64,000 nt of DNA, taken from NCBI RefSeq assembly GCF_022374875.2, contig NZ_CP092427.2, forward strand, positions 1,488,001-1,552,000. The letters run 5' to 3'. The notes below the pieces were generated by a model. That model was not told the DNA's origin and did not search any database. It saw nothing but the letters and a program-made list of their open reading frames with translations. Both the position numbers and the translations under genes were made by a program. Positions 38,790 to 48,888 of this stretch are shown here, one piece after another. The DNA comes from Mycolicibacterium rufum (lineage in GTDB: Bacteria; Actinomycetota; Actinomycetes; Mycobacteriales; Mycobacteriaceae). Position 1 is the first letter of the stretch; the number at the start of each line of letters is the position of its first letter.

Positions 38790-39199
38790 GCATGCCGGCC
38801 GCGCTGGCCGAGGTGGTCTCCGACTTCCAGGACGTCGAGGGCCAGGACAAGCTCGCGATGCTGCTCGAGTTCGCCAACGAGCTGCCCGCGCTGCCGTCGA
38901 CCCTCGAGGAGGCGGCGATGGAACCGGTCCCCGAGTGCCAGTCCCCGCTGTTCCTGCACGTCGACGCCGACGACCGCGCGCACGTGCGGCTGTACTTCAG
39001 CGCCCCGGCCGAAGCCCCCACCACCCGCGGGTTCGCCGCGATCCTGGCGGCGGGCCTGGATGGGCAGTCGGCCGACGACATCCTCGCCGTGCCCGACGAT
39101 TTCTACACCGACCTCGGGCTGGGCGCGTTGATCAGCCCGCTGCGGCTGCGCGGCATGTCGGCGATGCTGACTCGGATCAAGCGCCGACTGCGGGGCTGA
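38786..39199 (+). CDS. SufE-like sulfur acceptor protein
   Basis: 137 residues from an ATG at 38786 overlapping the sseA stop. It has a SufE fold pattern: [32 protein letters not shown], the conserved sulfur-accepting Cys in VPECQSPLF, and a C-terminal [21 protein letters not shown]. SufE proteins accept persulfide sulfur from cysteine desulfurase; in mycobacteria this gene (Rv3284 type) is coupled to sseA, implying a shared sulfur relay. In M. tuberculosis accA3 is the next gene, but here it lies about 18 kb further on. Confidence 0.94.
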
Positions 39200-39256
39200 C
39201 GACGCACTACGCTTGACTATTCACGGGTGTGCCGACGTCTCGAAGGGAGTCTTTCG

Positions 39257-40759
39257 ATGACATCCGGCGTATCGCCGATTGCCGGGCAGGCGCAGAAGCC
39301 TGCTGAGGACGGACCAACCCCCTTCTCCGAGGCCGATTACGTCCGAGGAATGACGCGGCTGACCGACGTCATCCAGGAGCTGTCGTTGGTACGCACGGCA
39401 CACGAGGTGCAGCGGATCGTCGCCACCACTGCGCGGGAGGTGACCGGCTGCGACGGAGCCACTGTCGTGATCCGCGAGCATGACATGTGCTTCTACGCCG
39501 ACGAGGACGCGATCACGCCGCTGTGGAAGGGCAGGCGCTTCCCGCTGGAGGCGTGCATCAGCGGGTGGGTGATGCTGCACAAGCAACCGGCGGTGATTCC
39601 CGACATCTACGCCGACGCCCGCGTCCCCCACGACGCGTACCGACCGACCTTCGTCAAGAGTCTGGCCATGGTGCCCATCCGCCGTCGCGATCCCCTCGGC
39701 GCTCTCGGGACGTACTGGGCGCAGCTGCGGCACCCCACCGAGCGCGAACTGGCGCTGTTGCAGGCACTGGCCGACGTGACGTCGGTGGCGATGGAGAACG
39801 TCCAGGTGCACGCGGTGCTCGAGCAGCAGATCGGAGAGCGCCCGGCGTCGTCGGATTTTCTGACGCTGTCCGGCGTCCCGTCGGACAGCCGGGACACCAC
39901 GTTCGCCGCAGCGTTCGCCAACGCACCGATCGGTATGGCCGTCATCGGGCTCGACGGGAGTTTCCAGCGCGTCAACGGCGAGTTCTGCCGGATCACCGGG
40001 TACAGCTCGGAAGCGTTGATGGGCATGACGTTTCAGGACATCACCCATCCCGATGATCTCGACATCGACCTCGCCGAGGCGTCGCGACTGCTCGCCGGTG
40101 ACATCGCGAGCTACCAGATGGACAAGCGGTATTACTCCCAAGGCGGTCACGTCGTCTGGGTTCGGCTGTCGGTCTTCCTCGTCCACGACGACGCCGGTGA
40201 GCCGCAAGCCTTCATCTCCCACATCGAAGACATCTCCGCGCGCCGCCGCGATGAGGAAATGCTGAGACGGCAGGCGACGCTCGACGCCCTCACTGGCGTC
40301 TACAACCGCAACCGATTCGACGAGGAGCTGCAGCGGTTCCAGGTGCGGGCAAGCCGGCACGCGACCGTCGACGAGGCGGCCGTGTTCATGATCGACCTCG
40401 ACGGTCTGAAGCAGGTCAACGATCAACACGGGCACGGAGCGGGTGACGCCTACCTGAGGAACGTCGCAGACATCATCAGCCGTCGGCTGCGCCTGTCGGA
40501 TGTCCTGGCCCGGATCGGTGGCGACGAATTCGTCGTGCTGCTGCCCCGGACCACCGCGGCGCAGGCCCAGCAGATGGCGCAGACGTTGGTGGAGCGCGTC
40601 GACGCGCTGTCTCCGGGCAGCATCTGCATCGGCATCGCGATGATCACGCCGGACACCATCGGGGAAGCGCTCGAGCGCGCCGACCGGGCCATGTACAGAG
40701 CCAAACGTCAGGGCGGAAGCCACTGGTGCGGTCCTGAGCCCTCACTTCTCACGGACTGA
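39257..40759 (+). CDS. GAF-PAS-GGDEF protein, probable diguanylate cyclase
   Basis: 500 residues from the ATG at 39257, which has GGGAG 7 bases upstream. Domain order: a GAF domain (about 30-190; VIREHDMCFYADEDAITPLWKG, ISGWVMLHKQPAVIPDIYADARV), a PAS domain with PAC (about 215-335; FANAPIGMAVIGLDGSFQRVN, ISARRRDEEMLRR), and a GGDEF domain (about 340-500; LDALTGVYNRNRFDEEL, IDLDGLKQVNDQHGHGAGD). The active site is canonical, RIGGDEF at 421-425, with RLSD five residues upstream as the RxxD inhibitory I-site. Likely a soluble c-di-GMP synthase sensing a small ligand. It follows the sufE-like gene by 57 bases. Confidence 0.94.
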   Translation: MTSGVSPIAGQAQKPAEDGPTPFSEADYVRGMTRLTDVIQELSLVRTAHEVQRIVATTAREVTGCDGATVVIREHDMCFYADEDAITPLWKGRRFPLEACISGWVMLHKQPAVIPDIYADARVPHDAYRPTFVKSLAMVPIRRRDPLGALGTYWAQLRHPTERELALLQALADVTSVAMENVQVHAVLEQQIGERPASSDFLTLSGVPSDSRDTTFAAAFANAPIGMAVIGLDGSFQRVNGEFCRITGYSSEALMGMTFQDITHPDDLDIDLAEASRLLAGDIASYQMDKRYYSQGGHVVWVRLSVFLVHDDAGEPQAFISHIEDISARRRDEEMLRRQATLDALTGVYNRNRFDEELQRFQVRASRHATVDEAAVFMIDLDGLKQVNDQHGHGAGDAYLRNVADIISRRLRLSDVLARIGGDEFVVLLPRTTAAQAQQMAQTLVERVDALSPGSICIGIAMITPDTIGEALERADRAMYRAKRQGGSHWCGPEPSLLTD

Positions 40760-40773
40760 GGCGCCGGTCCGCG

Positions 40774-40802
40774 TCGACCACGCGACCGCGGCTGCCTATA
40801 AT
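40774..40802 (+). promoter_or_regulatory. Candidate SigA-type promoter upstream of the second SigF-like gene
   Basis: TCGACC at 40774-40779 and a perfect TATAAT at 40797-40802 are separated by 17 bases, giving a good vegetative promoter. The first gene downstream starts at 41004, so the leader would be about 190 bases, unusually long for a mycobacterial mRNA. It could instead drive a small RNA. Confidence 0.45.
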
Positions 40803-41003
40803 CAAGATCGTTTTCCCGCGTGGACGGCTCCGTTTAAGGCGAAGCGGAGTCTCTTCCTGGCGATATTCGATCGAGCACCCGGTCGCACCGACAGGGACAC
40901 GCGTCACGCCCATCGGTGACGCCTGACCGGGCGCGCTGCGAGCCGATCGTCATGGCCCGGGCCCGCCGCTCACGCGTCGTCGACCGAGATCCGAGGATCC
41001 GAC

Positions 41004-41819
41004 GTGTCCGCCGCCGACTCGCCATCGACACCGTCCCGACCCAACGACTTCGCGGACGTCACCGACATGCTCCGCGCCCTGCGGTCGCTGCCGGCGGACT
41101 CGCCGGAGTACGTGCGCCAGCGTGACCGGATCATCGCCCGATGCCTGCCGCTCGCCGATCGCATCGCCCAGCGCTTCGCTCGGCGGGGCGAGACCTTTGA
41201 CGATCTGCAGCAGATCGCACGGGTGGGGCTTCTCCATTCCGTCAACCGCTTCGACCCTGACAACGGCGCCGACTTCCTGGCCTACGCGGTCCCGACCATG
41301 ATGGGCGAGGTCCGGCGCTACTTCCGGGACCATGCCTGGGCGATGCGCGTCCCGCGCCGGCTCAAGGATCTCCACGTGCGCATCGGCACGATGACACCCG
41401 AGTTGACGCAGACGCTGGGGCACACCCCCAGCGCGGGCGATCTGGCCGCGGCGCTCGAGGTGCCGCGCGAGGATGTCGTCGAGTGCCTGGTGGCCGCGAG
41501 CGCCTACAGCTTGAGATCCCTCGACGCACCGTCGAGCGATCACGACGATGCGCGGCAGGCGCTCGCCGAGACCCTCGGCACCCAGGACGCCCGGCTCGAG
41601 GCGATCACCGACCGCGAGAGCCTGCGTCCCCTTCTGAACCGGCTGAGCGAGCGGGAACGCCTGATCCTCAACCTGCGGTTCTTCGCGGGCATGACGCAAT
41701 CGCAGATCGCCGAACAGATCGGCATTTCGCAGATGCACGTCTCCCGCATCCTGGCCGCGACCCTGCACACGCTCCGCGACGGGTTGCTCGACGAACGCGG
41801 CGCGCACTCACCCCGCTGA
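41004..41819 (+). CDS. SigF/SigB-type RNA polymerase sigma factor (second copy)
   Basis: 271 residues from a GTG at 41004. It has all group 3 stress-sigma regions: region 2 (RCLPLADRIAQRFARRGETFDDLQQIARVGLLHSV, MMGEVRRYFRDHAWAMRVPRR), region 3 (LTQTLGHTPSAGDLAAALEV) and region 4 (LSERERLILNLRFFAGMTQSQIAEQIGISQMHVSRILA). It is clearly related to SigF at 60904-61695 but much diverged between regions 3 and 4. No anti-sigma gene is adjacent, unlike SigF. The C-terminal codons overlap the convergent F420-type reductase gene by 12 bases. Confidence 0.93.
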   Translation: MSAADSPSTPSRPNDFADVTDMLRALRSLPADSPEYVRQRDRIIARCLPLADRIAQRFARRGETFDDLQQIARVGLLHSVNRFDPDNGADFLAYAVPTMMGEVRRYFRDHAWAMRVPRRLKDLHVRIGTMTPELTQTLGHTPSAGDLAAALEVPREDVVECLVAASAYSLRSLDAPSSDHDDARQALAETLGTQDARLEAITDRESLRPLLNRLSERERLILNLRFFAGMTQSQIAEQIGISQMHVSRILAATLHTLRDGLLDERGAHSPR

Positions 41820-42287
41820 GCGCTGGGGAGTCAACACGATCACCGGGATCTGCCGCGTGGTGCGGCGCTGGTACTCGGTGAAGTACGGGTACATCTCGAC
41901 GAGTCGACGCCACAGCTCGGGCCGCTCATCGGCGTCGGCCCGGGCCGCCTGCACCTGAATGTGTTCGCCGCCGACGAGGAGTTCGGCCTGCGGATTGTCG
42001 TGGAGATTGCGCCACCACACCGGGTCGGTGTCGCTGCCCGAATAGGCCGCGGCGATGACGAAGCGGTCGCCGTCGCGGATGTAGATGACCGGCACGGTCC
42101 GCGGTTTCCCGGTCTTGCGTCCTGTCACGGTCAACAACATCGTCGGATACTTCTGATTCTGGGCGCGGCCGCCGGTGAGCCGATAAGCCGCGGCATGCAT
42201 GCTGCTGAACGCTCTGGTGACGGGCCGCATCGCGGGGCGGCGCAGCACATCGCTGGCCGCATTGAAGAGCTGCGAACCCATTCCCAC
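41808..42287 (-). CDS. Deazaflavin (F420)-dependent nitroreductase family protein
   Basis: 159 residues of the DUF385/Ddn family. MLLTVTGRKTGKPRTVPVIYIRDGDRFVIAAAYSGSDTDPVWWRNL is the signature of F420-binding split-barrel proteins such as Ddn; the GRKTGKPR loop contacts the cofactor phosphate. HDNPQAELLVGGEHIQVQA and the C-terminal PYFTEYQRRTTRQIPVIVLTP fit the family. Mycobacteria carry many such paralogues with mostly unknown substrates, including quinones and nitro compounds. It converges on the sigma factor gene and overlaps its end, so antisense interference between the two is possible. Confidence 0.93.
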   Translation of the reverse strand: MGMGSQLFNAASDVLRRPAMRPVTRAFSSMHAAAYRLTGGRAQNQKYPTMLLTVTGRKTGKPRTVPVIYIRDGDRFVIAAAYSGSDTDPVWWRNLHDNPQAELLVGGEHIQVQAARADADERPELWRRLVEMYPYFTEYQRRTTRQIPVIVLTPQRSAG

Positions 42288-42453
42288 TGCCAGCTACCGT
42301 CCTCTGTGACCACGTGATTCCGCCAGCTTAGGCATTTCGAATCCCGGCCTGCCGCTGAGTTAATATCTTCGGCGACAATTGAGGGCTGAGTGGGTACAGA
42401 TGCGTGCCGAGGCTCTCCGGTGACGAGAATCGGACATCGAGACGAGGCCCGAC

Positions 42454-43164
42454 GTGAGCGAACGACTAGCCGACTACCCCGCCGACCCAGCGACGGTCTT
42501 CACCGGCCTCGCGCAGGTGGTGTACCAGGGGACGGATCTGTCGGAGGTGTACAACGCCATCTGTATCGCAGCCACGCTGATGGTGCCGGGATGCCACCAC
42601 GCCAGCGTCATGGTGCGCCACGGCAAGAGGTACCGGACCGTGGCCGCGAGCGACCAGTGTGCCCGGGACGTCGACGCGCTCGAGCGCAAGACCGGCGAAG
42701 GGCCCTGCCTGGACGCGATCGTCGAGGAGGCGCCACAGTTCGAGCACGACCTGCGAGAACCGCAACGCTGGCACGAACTGGCGCGCGAAGTGGTCCGGCA
42801 GACACCCGTCCGCGCCATGATGGGGTTCCCGTTCGTCATCGAGGGCGAGAAGACCGGCGCCCTGGACATTTTCAGCGACACCCCGCAGGGATTCTCGGCG
42901 GCGGCGATCGAGCGGGCCGTCGTGTTGGCGGCGTTCGCGACGATCGCCGCCACCGCCGCCGTACGCGGCGAGGACGCCTCCGCGTTACGCGCCGGCCTGC
43001 TGAGCAACCGGGAGATCGGCAAGGCGGTCGGCATGCTGATGGCATTGCGGAAGGTCTCCGATGACGAAGCATTCGATCTGTTGCGTCACGTTTCGCAGGA
43101 CATGAACGTCAAGCTGGCCGAGGTGGCGCGTCAAGTGGTCGATCGCCGCGGGACACTCGGCTGA
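42454..43164 (+). CDS. GAF-ANTAR domain transcription antiterminator
   Basis: 236 residues from a GTG at 42454. A GAF domain (about 15-160: ICIAATLMVPGCHHASVMVRHG, TGEGPCLDAIVEE, GALDIFSD) is followed by an ANTAR RNA-binding domain (about 175-230: LLSNREIGKAVGMLMALRKVSDDEAFDLLRHVSQD, KLAEVARQVVDRR). ANTAR proteins bind twin-hexaloop RNA and prevent termination. The target RNA is unknown; no obvious twin-loop leader lies next to the gene. It belongs to a run of regulators (GGDEF, sigma factor, ANTAR) that points to stress or signal response. Confidence 0.93.
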   Translation: MSERLADYPADPATVFTGLAQVVYQGTDLSEVYNAICIAATLMVPGCHHASVMVRHGKRYRTVAASDQCARDVDALERKTGEGPCLDAIVEEAPQFEHDLREPQRWHELAREVVRQTPVRAMMGFPFVIEGEKTGALDIFSDTPQGFSAAAIERAVVLAAFATIAATAAVRGEDASALRAGLLSNREIGKAVGMLMALRKVSDDEAFDLLRHVSQDMNVKLAEVARQVVDRRGTLG

Positions 43165-43995
43165 GACCCGGCCGTTGCGCGGCGTGCGATCCGGACAGGT
43201 CATCGCTGAGCGGACGGGCCGGCGGTTACGCCTGGGCGGCGACTGGCGCGCCACACGCGCTGTCGCACAACCATATTGGCACAGCGGACGCATGTAGGCC
43301 CTGCGCCGCCGCACTCGGAGGACCAGACATGAGTATCGCGACGTCGTGCCGACGTGAAGTGTGATGCCTAGGGTTTTCATTTGCTGGATGGGGTCGCCCC
43401 CCGACGTTTCGTTCCGCGCATGAGGAATTCAGCCTCCTCGATTCGGGTGGCCGACACAGCGGGGTGGTGTGGTCGCGTCCAGACCGCCCAGACGTCTGTT
43501 GATGCGGCAGAAGCGCTTCGCCGACCGGACTGACGGCGTCGAAGTTTTCGCTATCCGGACAGCGGTGAGGGCCGTGACGTCGGGCGGTCTGTCCTACAGT
43601 TGATGTGCGGCGGAGGGGAAAGGTTGGTTCTGGGTCCGACGCGAGGCGACGAAGTGGAGCCAACCTCGACTCTTGAGCAAACAGGACCGACCCCTGAGTC
43701 GCCGCCCTCCCTTCACCGCAGCGTATCCGCAACGAGGGCGAACGCGACCCTGGAGGCTTTGACCAGCATGTCCGGGATCAGGGAAGTCTGGCGCATGGTC
43801 TCCCGGCGCTCCGCACGAGACTGCCGTCAAGGCTGTGCACAGCCGCTGAGGCAACCTCGCTCCTAGGCTCCCACATCGTTACCCGCCCGTCCCGGCTCCG
43901 AGATACCTCGTACAGAACAGCAGTCACTCCGGTAACGTTCGGCGCTCGGGGGACGACGCACTTTGCACACACCTATCACGGGGGGCACGTTGACG
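43165..43995. other. Long gene-free stretch between ANTAR gene and small secreted gene
   Basis: About 830 bases with no gene I can support, lower in GC than neighbours. Open frames on both strands translate to Arg/Ser/Pro-rich sequence. It is large enough for a small RNA or degraded gene, but I see no strong hairpin, tRNA or transposase motif. Confidence 0.45.
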
Positions 43996-44292
43996 ATGTC
44001 GAGGACCCGGCGCTCGGCGCTGACACTGGTCGCACTGGCCGCAGCCATGACTGCGGGCGCTCTGAGCTTCGGCAGCGCACTCGCCAAGGCCGACGACATG
44101 AAGCCGAGCCCGTGGGTGAAAAGCCCGCAGTCCGGCGAGGTCCGCCGCGACGCCACCCAGGGCGACGTGCGCGACGGCTACATCCTCGCCCCCGCCGGCG
44201 GCGCCGTCCGGCAGTCCCCGATCGCGACGCCGAGCACCAGGGCCGGCGGCTTCCAGGGCGTGCGGGTCGGCCCCGGCATCGGCGGCTGGTAA
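43996..44292 (+). CDS. Small secreted protein of unknown function
   Basis: 98 residues from the ATG at 43996, preceded by a G-rich stretch (GGGGGG, 9 bases upstream). A signal peptide (RSALTLVALAAAMTAGALSF, cleavage near ALAKA-DD) precedes a 60-residue mature part rich in Gly, Pro and Ser (KPSPWVKSPQSGEVRRDATQ ... GVRVGPGIGGW) without Cys, probably disordered. No family is recognised. It converges on the Ala-rich coiled-coil gene with 7 bases between stops. Confidence 0.65.
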   Translation: MSRTRRSALTLVALAAAMTAGALSFGSALAKADDMKPSPWVKSPQSGEVRRDATQGDVRDGYILAPAGGAVRQSPIATPSTRAGGFQGVRVGPGIGGW

Positions 44293-44299
44293 CCCGGCC

Positions 44300-44650
44300 T
44301 CAGCGGTCCTTCTCGGCGGCGTCGAACGCCGCTTCCGCGGCGGCGCGGTCGTCCGCAGCGGCTCGCCGATGCCGATACGCCGCCGCACGGTGTTCGGCAA
44401 CGTCACCGACGCCCTCGGCTGCGGCCCGCTCGTGGCTCTGGGCCGCCTGCTCATGCGTGGCAGCGGCCCTCTCGTGGGCCAGCGCCGCCGCTTCGTGCGC
44501 CTCGCTGGCCCGCGCGCGCCCCCGCTGCACCGAGGCGCGCGCCTTCTCGACGTCCCCCTCGGTCACCGGATGATCGGCGGCCAGTTCGGCGCGGCGGCGC
44601 TTCAGCTCCTCGGCCCGCTGCTGCGCGCGGCGCCCCGCCAATTCCGACAC
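44300..44650 (-). CDS. Ala/Arg-rich coiled-coil protein
   Basis: 116 residues from a GTG at 44650. Almost the whole protein is Ala, Arg, Glu and His, with a heptad-like repeat of the form AHExAA (AHEAAALAHERAAATHEQAAQ, SHERAAAEG), predicting one long charged coiled coil. No signal peptide, membrane segment or Cys. Similar short proteins occur in mycobacteria and are annotated as hypothetical; a structural or stress role is only a guess. Its repeat may bias base composition, but the frame is continuous with a sensible start and is convergent with the secreted gene. Confidence 0.65.
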   Translation of the reverse strand: MSELAGRRAQQRAEELKRRRAELAADHPVTEGDVEKARASVQRGRARASEAHEAAALAHERAAATHEQAAQSHERAAAEGVGDVAEHRAAAYRHRRAAADDRAAAEAAFDAAEKDR

Positions 44651-44697
44651 GTCTCAAACGGTATGCCCGTACACGCCGTCGACGGCGCGAATCGGGC

Positions 44698-45762
<1,065 letters not shown>

Positions 45763-45766
45763 CGCC

Positions 45767-46642
45767 TTACCCCTTGATCCCGGTACTGGCCACCGACTGT
45801 ACGAAATACCGCTGCGCGACGACGAACACCAGCAGCATCGGCAGCAGGCTCATCACGTTGGCCGCCATCAGCAGCGGCCACTGCACATGGTGGGCGCCCT
45901 GGAAGTAGCTCAGTCCCAACGGGATCGTCATCTGATCCTGCGAGGTGATCACGATCAACGGCCACAGGAAGTCGTTCCACGACGTCAGCACCGTCAGCGC
46001 CGCCAGCGTCGACATCGCCGGCAGCGACAGCGGCAGCACGATCTTGAACAGCACCCCCAACCGGGACGTGCCGTCGACACGGGCGGCCTCCTCGAGTTCC
46101 ACCGGCACCGTCTGGAAGAACTGGCGCAGGAAGAAGATCCCGAACGCGGTCGCCAGGTTCGGCAGCATCAACGCGCCGATGTGGTCGATGCCCAGCCCTT
46201 CCCAGACGTTGTCGCCGAACCACTTCACGATCAGGAACACCGGGATCATCGTCACCTGGAACGGCACCATCAGCGTCGCCATCAGCGTGACGAACAGCGC
46301 GCCGCGACCCAGGAACCGGATGCGCGCGAACGCGTACCCGGCCAGGCTGCACACCACCAGGTTGCTGACCAGCACCACCGCGGTCACCGTCAGGCTGTTG
46401 AGGAAGAAGTGCCCGAACGGCGCCTGCGCCCACGCCTCGGTGTAGTTCGCGAACCGCGGGTTGGCCGGGAACAGCACCGGCGGGAAGTGGTTGGCCTCAC
46501 CCTCGGTCTCCAGCGACGTGATCAGCATCCACAACAGCGGAACCAGGAGCAGGAAGCTCAGCGGGATCAGCACCAGATGCCACGGGCTAAAGGGCAAGCG
46601 CCACCGCGTCGTCGGGGTCATCCCCGTGGCCGTCGCGGTCAT
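45767..46642 (-). CDS. Carbohydrate ABC transporter permease (MalG-like)
   Basis: 291 residues from the ATG at 46642, which overlaps the stop of the partner permease (ATGA). Six transmembrane helices; the ATPase-coupling EAA loop reads ELEEAARVDGTSRLGVLFKIVLPLSLPA. The start MTATATGMTPTTRWRLPFSPW is short and cytoplasmic. The frame is open much further upstream, but that stretch is the partner permease in another frame. Forms the membrane channel with the gene at 46639-47583. Confidence 0.95.
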   Translation of the reverse strand: MTATATGMTPTTRWRLPFSPWHLVLIPLSFLLLVPLLWMLITSLETEGEANHFPPVLFPANPRFANYTEAWAQAPFGHFFLNSLTVTAVVLVSNLVVCSLAGYAFARIRFLGRGALFVTLMATLMVPFQVTMIPVFLIVKWFGDNVWEGLGIDHIGALMLPNLATAFGIFFLRQFFQTVPVELEEAARVDGTSRLGVLFKIVLPLSLPAMSTLAALTVLTSWNDFLWPLIVITSQDQMTIPLGLSYFQGAHHVQWPLLMAANVMSLLPMLLVFVVAQRYFVQSVASTGIKG

Positions 46643-47583
46643 GGGTGGTGTGCGAATCTGCGTGAGAGCCGGAACTGCACGGCCGTGACGATCAGGATGA
46701 CGACGAACAGCGCGTACGCCATCGCCGCCGCGTAGCCGGCGTCGAAGTGCACGAACGCCTGGTCCCACAGGTAGTAGACGATCACCGTGGTGGCCCGCAG
46801 AGGACCGCCGCGGGTGGTGGCGTACACCTCGTCGAACAACTGCAGCGCGTTGATGGTCAGCCACACCAGCAGGAACAGGTTCGCCGGACCCAGCAGCGGC
46901 ACCGTGATGGTGCGGAACCGGGTGAACGACTTCGCTCCGTCGATGGCCGCCGCCTCGTGCAGCTCCTGCGGAACACCCTGCAGCGCAGCCAGATACACGA
47001 TCACCGAGAAGCCCGTCCAGCCCCAGATCGTCATCGCGACGATCACGTAGATGGCCTGCGACGGCGACGCGAGGAACGGTTGCGACGGCAACCCGACCGC
47101 GTTCAGCCCGGCGTTGACCAGACCGTAGTCGCGGTCGGTCAGCCACAGGAAGATGATGCCCTGCGAGATCGTCGACACCGCCATCGTGATGTAGGCGGCG
47201 GTCCGGTACAGCGAGATGAACCGCACCGAACGGTTCAATGCGGCCGCGACCAACAGACCCACGATCATCGTGCCCGGCACGAACAGCGCCGTGTAGATGA
47301 TCGTGTGCTTGATGGCGTCGAGGAACACCGGATCGTCGGCCATCTTGCGGTAGTTGTCCCACCCGACCCACGGCGTCTCCGGGGTCAGCAGATCCGAGCG
47401 CTGGAACGACAGCTGCAGCGACATCAGCACCGGCAGCAGACCGAAGATCCCGATCAGCACCACCGCCGGGGTGACCAGCGCCCAGCCCGTCACCCCGTCG
47501 GTGCCGCGCGGGCGCCACCGGCGTCGCGGCCGCGGCGACCGAGGCGGCGCCTCCACGTCAGGAGCGGTCAGCATGGTGCTCAT
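46639..47583 (-). CDS. Carbohydrate ABC transporter permease (MalF-like)
   Basis: 314 residues with six transmembrane helices after a basic N-terminus (RSPRPRRRWRPRG). LVTPAVVLIGIFGLLPVLMSLQLSF begins helix 1, and the coupling loop is QELHEAAAIDGAKSFTRFRTITVPLLGPA. It pairs with the MalG-like permease through a 4-base gene overlap and lies 15 bases after the solute-binding protein gene. Confidence 0.95.
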   Translation of the reverse strand: MSTMLTAPDVEAPPRSPRPRRRWRPRGTDGVTGWALVTPAVVLIGIFGLLPVLMSLQLSFQRSDLLTPETPWVGWDNYRKMADDPVFLDAIKHTIIYTALFVPGTMIVGLLVAAALNRSVRFISLYRTAAYITMAVSTISQGIIFLWLTDRDYGLVNAGLNAVGLPSQPFLASPSQAIYVIVAMTIWGWTGFSVIVYLAALQGVPQELHEAAAIDGAKSFTRFRTITVPLLGPANLFLLVWLTINALQLFDEVYATTRGGPLRATTVIVYYLWDQAFVHFDAGYAAAMAYALFVVILIVTAVQFRLSRRFAHHP

Positions 47584-47598
47584 CCTCGCGCGCCGCGC

Positions 47599-48885
47599 CT
47601 ACTTCTCGGCGAGTTTCGCGTCCGCGGTCTGGGCAGCCGCGTCCAGCGCCGCCGCCGGCTCTTCCTTGCCGAGCATCACCGCGACGATCGCCTGCCCCAG
47701 CGCCTCGGAGATGTCGGGGTACTGCTCGACGGTGGGCCGGACCTTTTGCACGTTGTTCAGATTCTGCACGAACGCCGCTGTGCCCGGGACGTTCTGGTTC
47801 AGCGTGTCCAGCACCGCCTGGTCGCTACCGACCGACTTGCGGATCGGCAGGTCACCGGTGCCCAGCGAGAACGCCTTGACCTGCTCGGGGGCCGACAGCC
47901 ACTTCACGAAGTCGATGGCCGCCTGCTTCTTCTTGTCGCCGTTGTTGAACACCACCCAGTTGTCGGGTCCGGCGATGGTCTGGTGGCCGCCCGACGAGCC
48001 GGCGAACGTGGGCGTCACCTGCACGTCGTAGTCGATGTCGGAGAGCTGGCTCAGATCCCACGGGCCGGTGACGAGCATCGCCACCTTGCCGCTGTTCATC
48101 AGCTTGGGGCCGTTCTCGTTGGTGGTGTCCAGGTACAGCGACTTGTCGGTGACCGCCATCTGCTGCAGCACGGTCAGCGCCTTCACGCCGGCCTCGGAGT
48201 TGAACACCGCCTTCTCGTTGTCGGGCGACAGGATGTCCCCACCGGCCTCCCACAGCATCGGGATGTAGTGCCACACCGTGTCCTCGCTGCCGTCGGCCGG
48301 GATCAGCCAGCCGTACTGCCCCTTCGACGGGTCGGTGAGTTTGGCTGCGGCGGCGCGGAAGTCGTCCCATGTCCAGTCCGGGCTGGGCGGCGCCACCCCG
48401 GCGTCGGCGAACAGCTTCTTGTTGTAGACGATCGCCAGGTTGTCCACCAGCGCCGGCACCCCGACGATCTTGTCGCCTACGGTCGCTGCCTCCCGCTCGG
48501 CGGGATAGAAGTCATCCCACTGCCAGTCGGGGTTCTTCACCTCGCTGGCCATGTCGACGACCTGAGGGATCTGCGCGATGTTCGGCGACCACGACCCGAA
48601 CATGTACGCGACGTCGGGCGCGCTGCCGCCGCGGACCGCGGTCAGCACCTTCTGCAGCACCAGGTCGTTGCTGGAGTACAACTCGTTGACCTTCACATCG
48701 GGATGGTCCTTGTTGTACTGCTCGATCAGGCCTTTGAACACCTCTCCCTCGGTGTCCTGATATCCGTGCCATACCGCGATCTCGGTGGGCCCGGACGACG
48801 AGCCGCCGCCCCCACAGCCGGCGAGCACCAGCGTGAGAACGGCGAGCAGTGCGATGCAGAGGCGGCTTCTGATCACGGGGAACAC
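47599..48885 (-). CDS. Extracellular sugar-binding lipoprotein (family 1)
   Basis: 428 residues. The signal peptide ends in a clear lipobox (VLTLVLAGCGGGG), so the mature protein is lipid-anchored at the outer face of the membrane. EIAVWHGYQDTEGEVFKGLIEQYNKDHPDVKV is the characteristic opening of family 1 solute-binding proteins, and PDVAYMFGSW, VGVPALVDNLAIVYNKKLF and VAMLVTGPWDLSQ follow the family order. It captures the substrate and delivers it to the MalF/MalG-like pair. Placed 3 bases after the GH4 gene, so uptake and cleavage are co-expressed. Confidence 0.95.
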   Translation of the reverse strand: MFPVIRSRLCIALLAVLTLVLAGCGGGGSSSGPTEIAVWHGYQDTEGEVFKGLIEQYNKDHPDVKVNELYSSNDLVLQKVLTAVRGGSAPDVAYMFGSWSPNIAQIPQVVDMASEVKNPDWQWDDFYPAEREAATVGDKIVGVPALVDNLAIVYNKKLFADAGVAPPSPDWTWDDFRAAAAKLTDPSKGQYGWLIPADGSEDTVWHYIPMLWEAGGDILSPDNEKAVFNSEAGVKALTVLQQMAVTDKSLYLDTTNENGPKLMNSGKVAMLVTGPWDLSQLSDIDYDVQVTPTFAGSSGGHQTIAGPDNWVVFNNGDKKKQAAIDFVKWLSAPEQVKAFSLGTGDLPIRKSVGSDQAVLDTLNQNVPGTAAFVQNLNNVQKVRPTVEQYPDISEALGQAIVAVMLGKEEPAAALDAAAQTADAKLAEK

Positions 48886-48888
48886 TCC

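Noticed and set aside
43226-43732. 168-codon minus-strand frame between ANTAR and secreted genes
   Set aside because: Composition is that of random translated GC-rich DNA; no signal, domain or coupled start.
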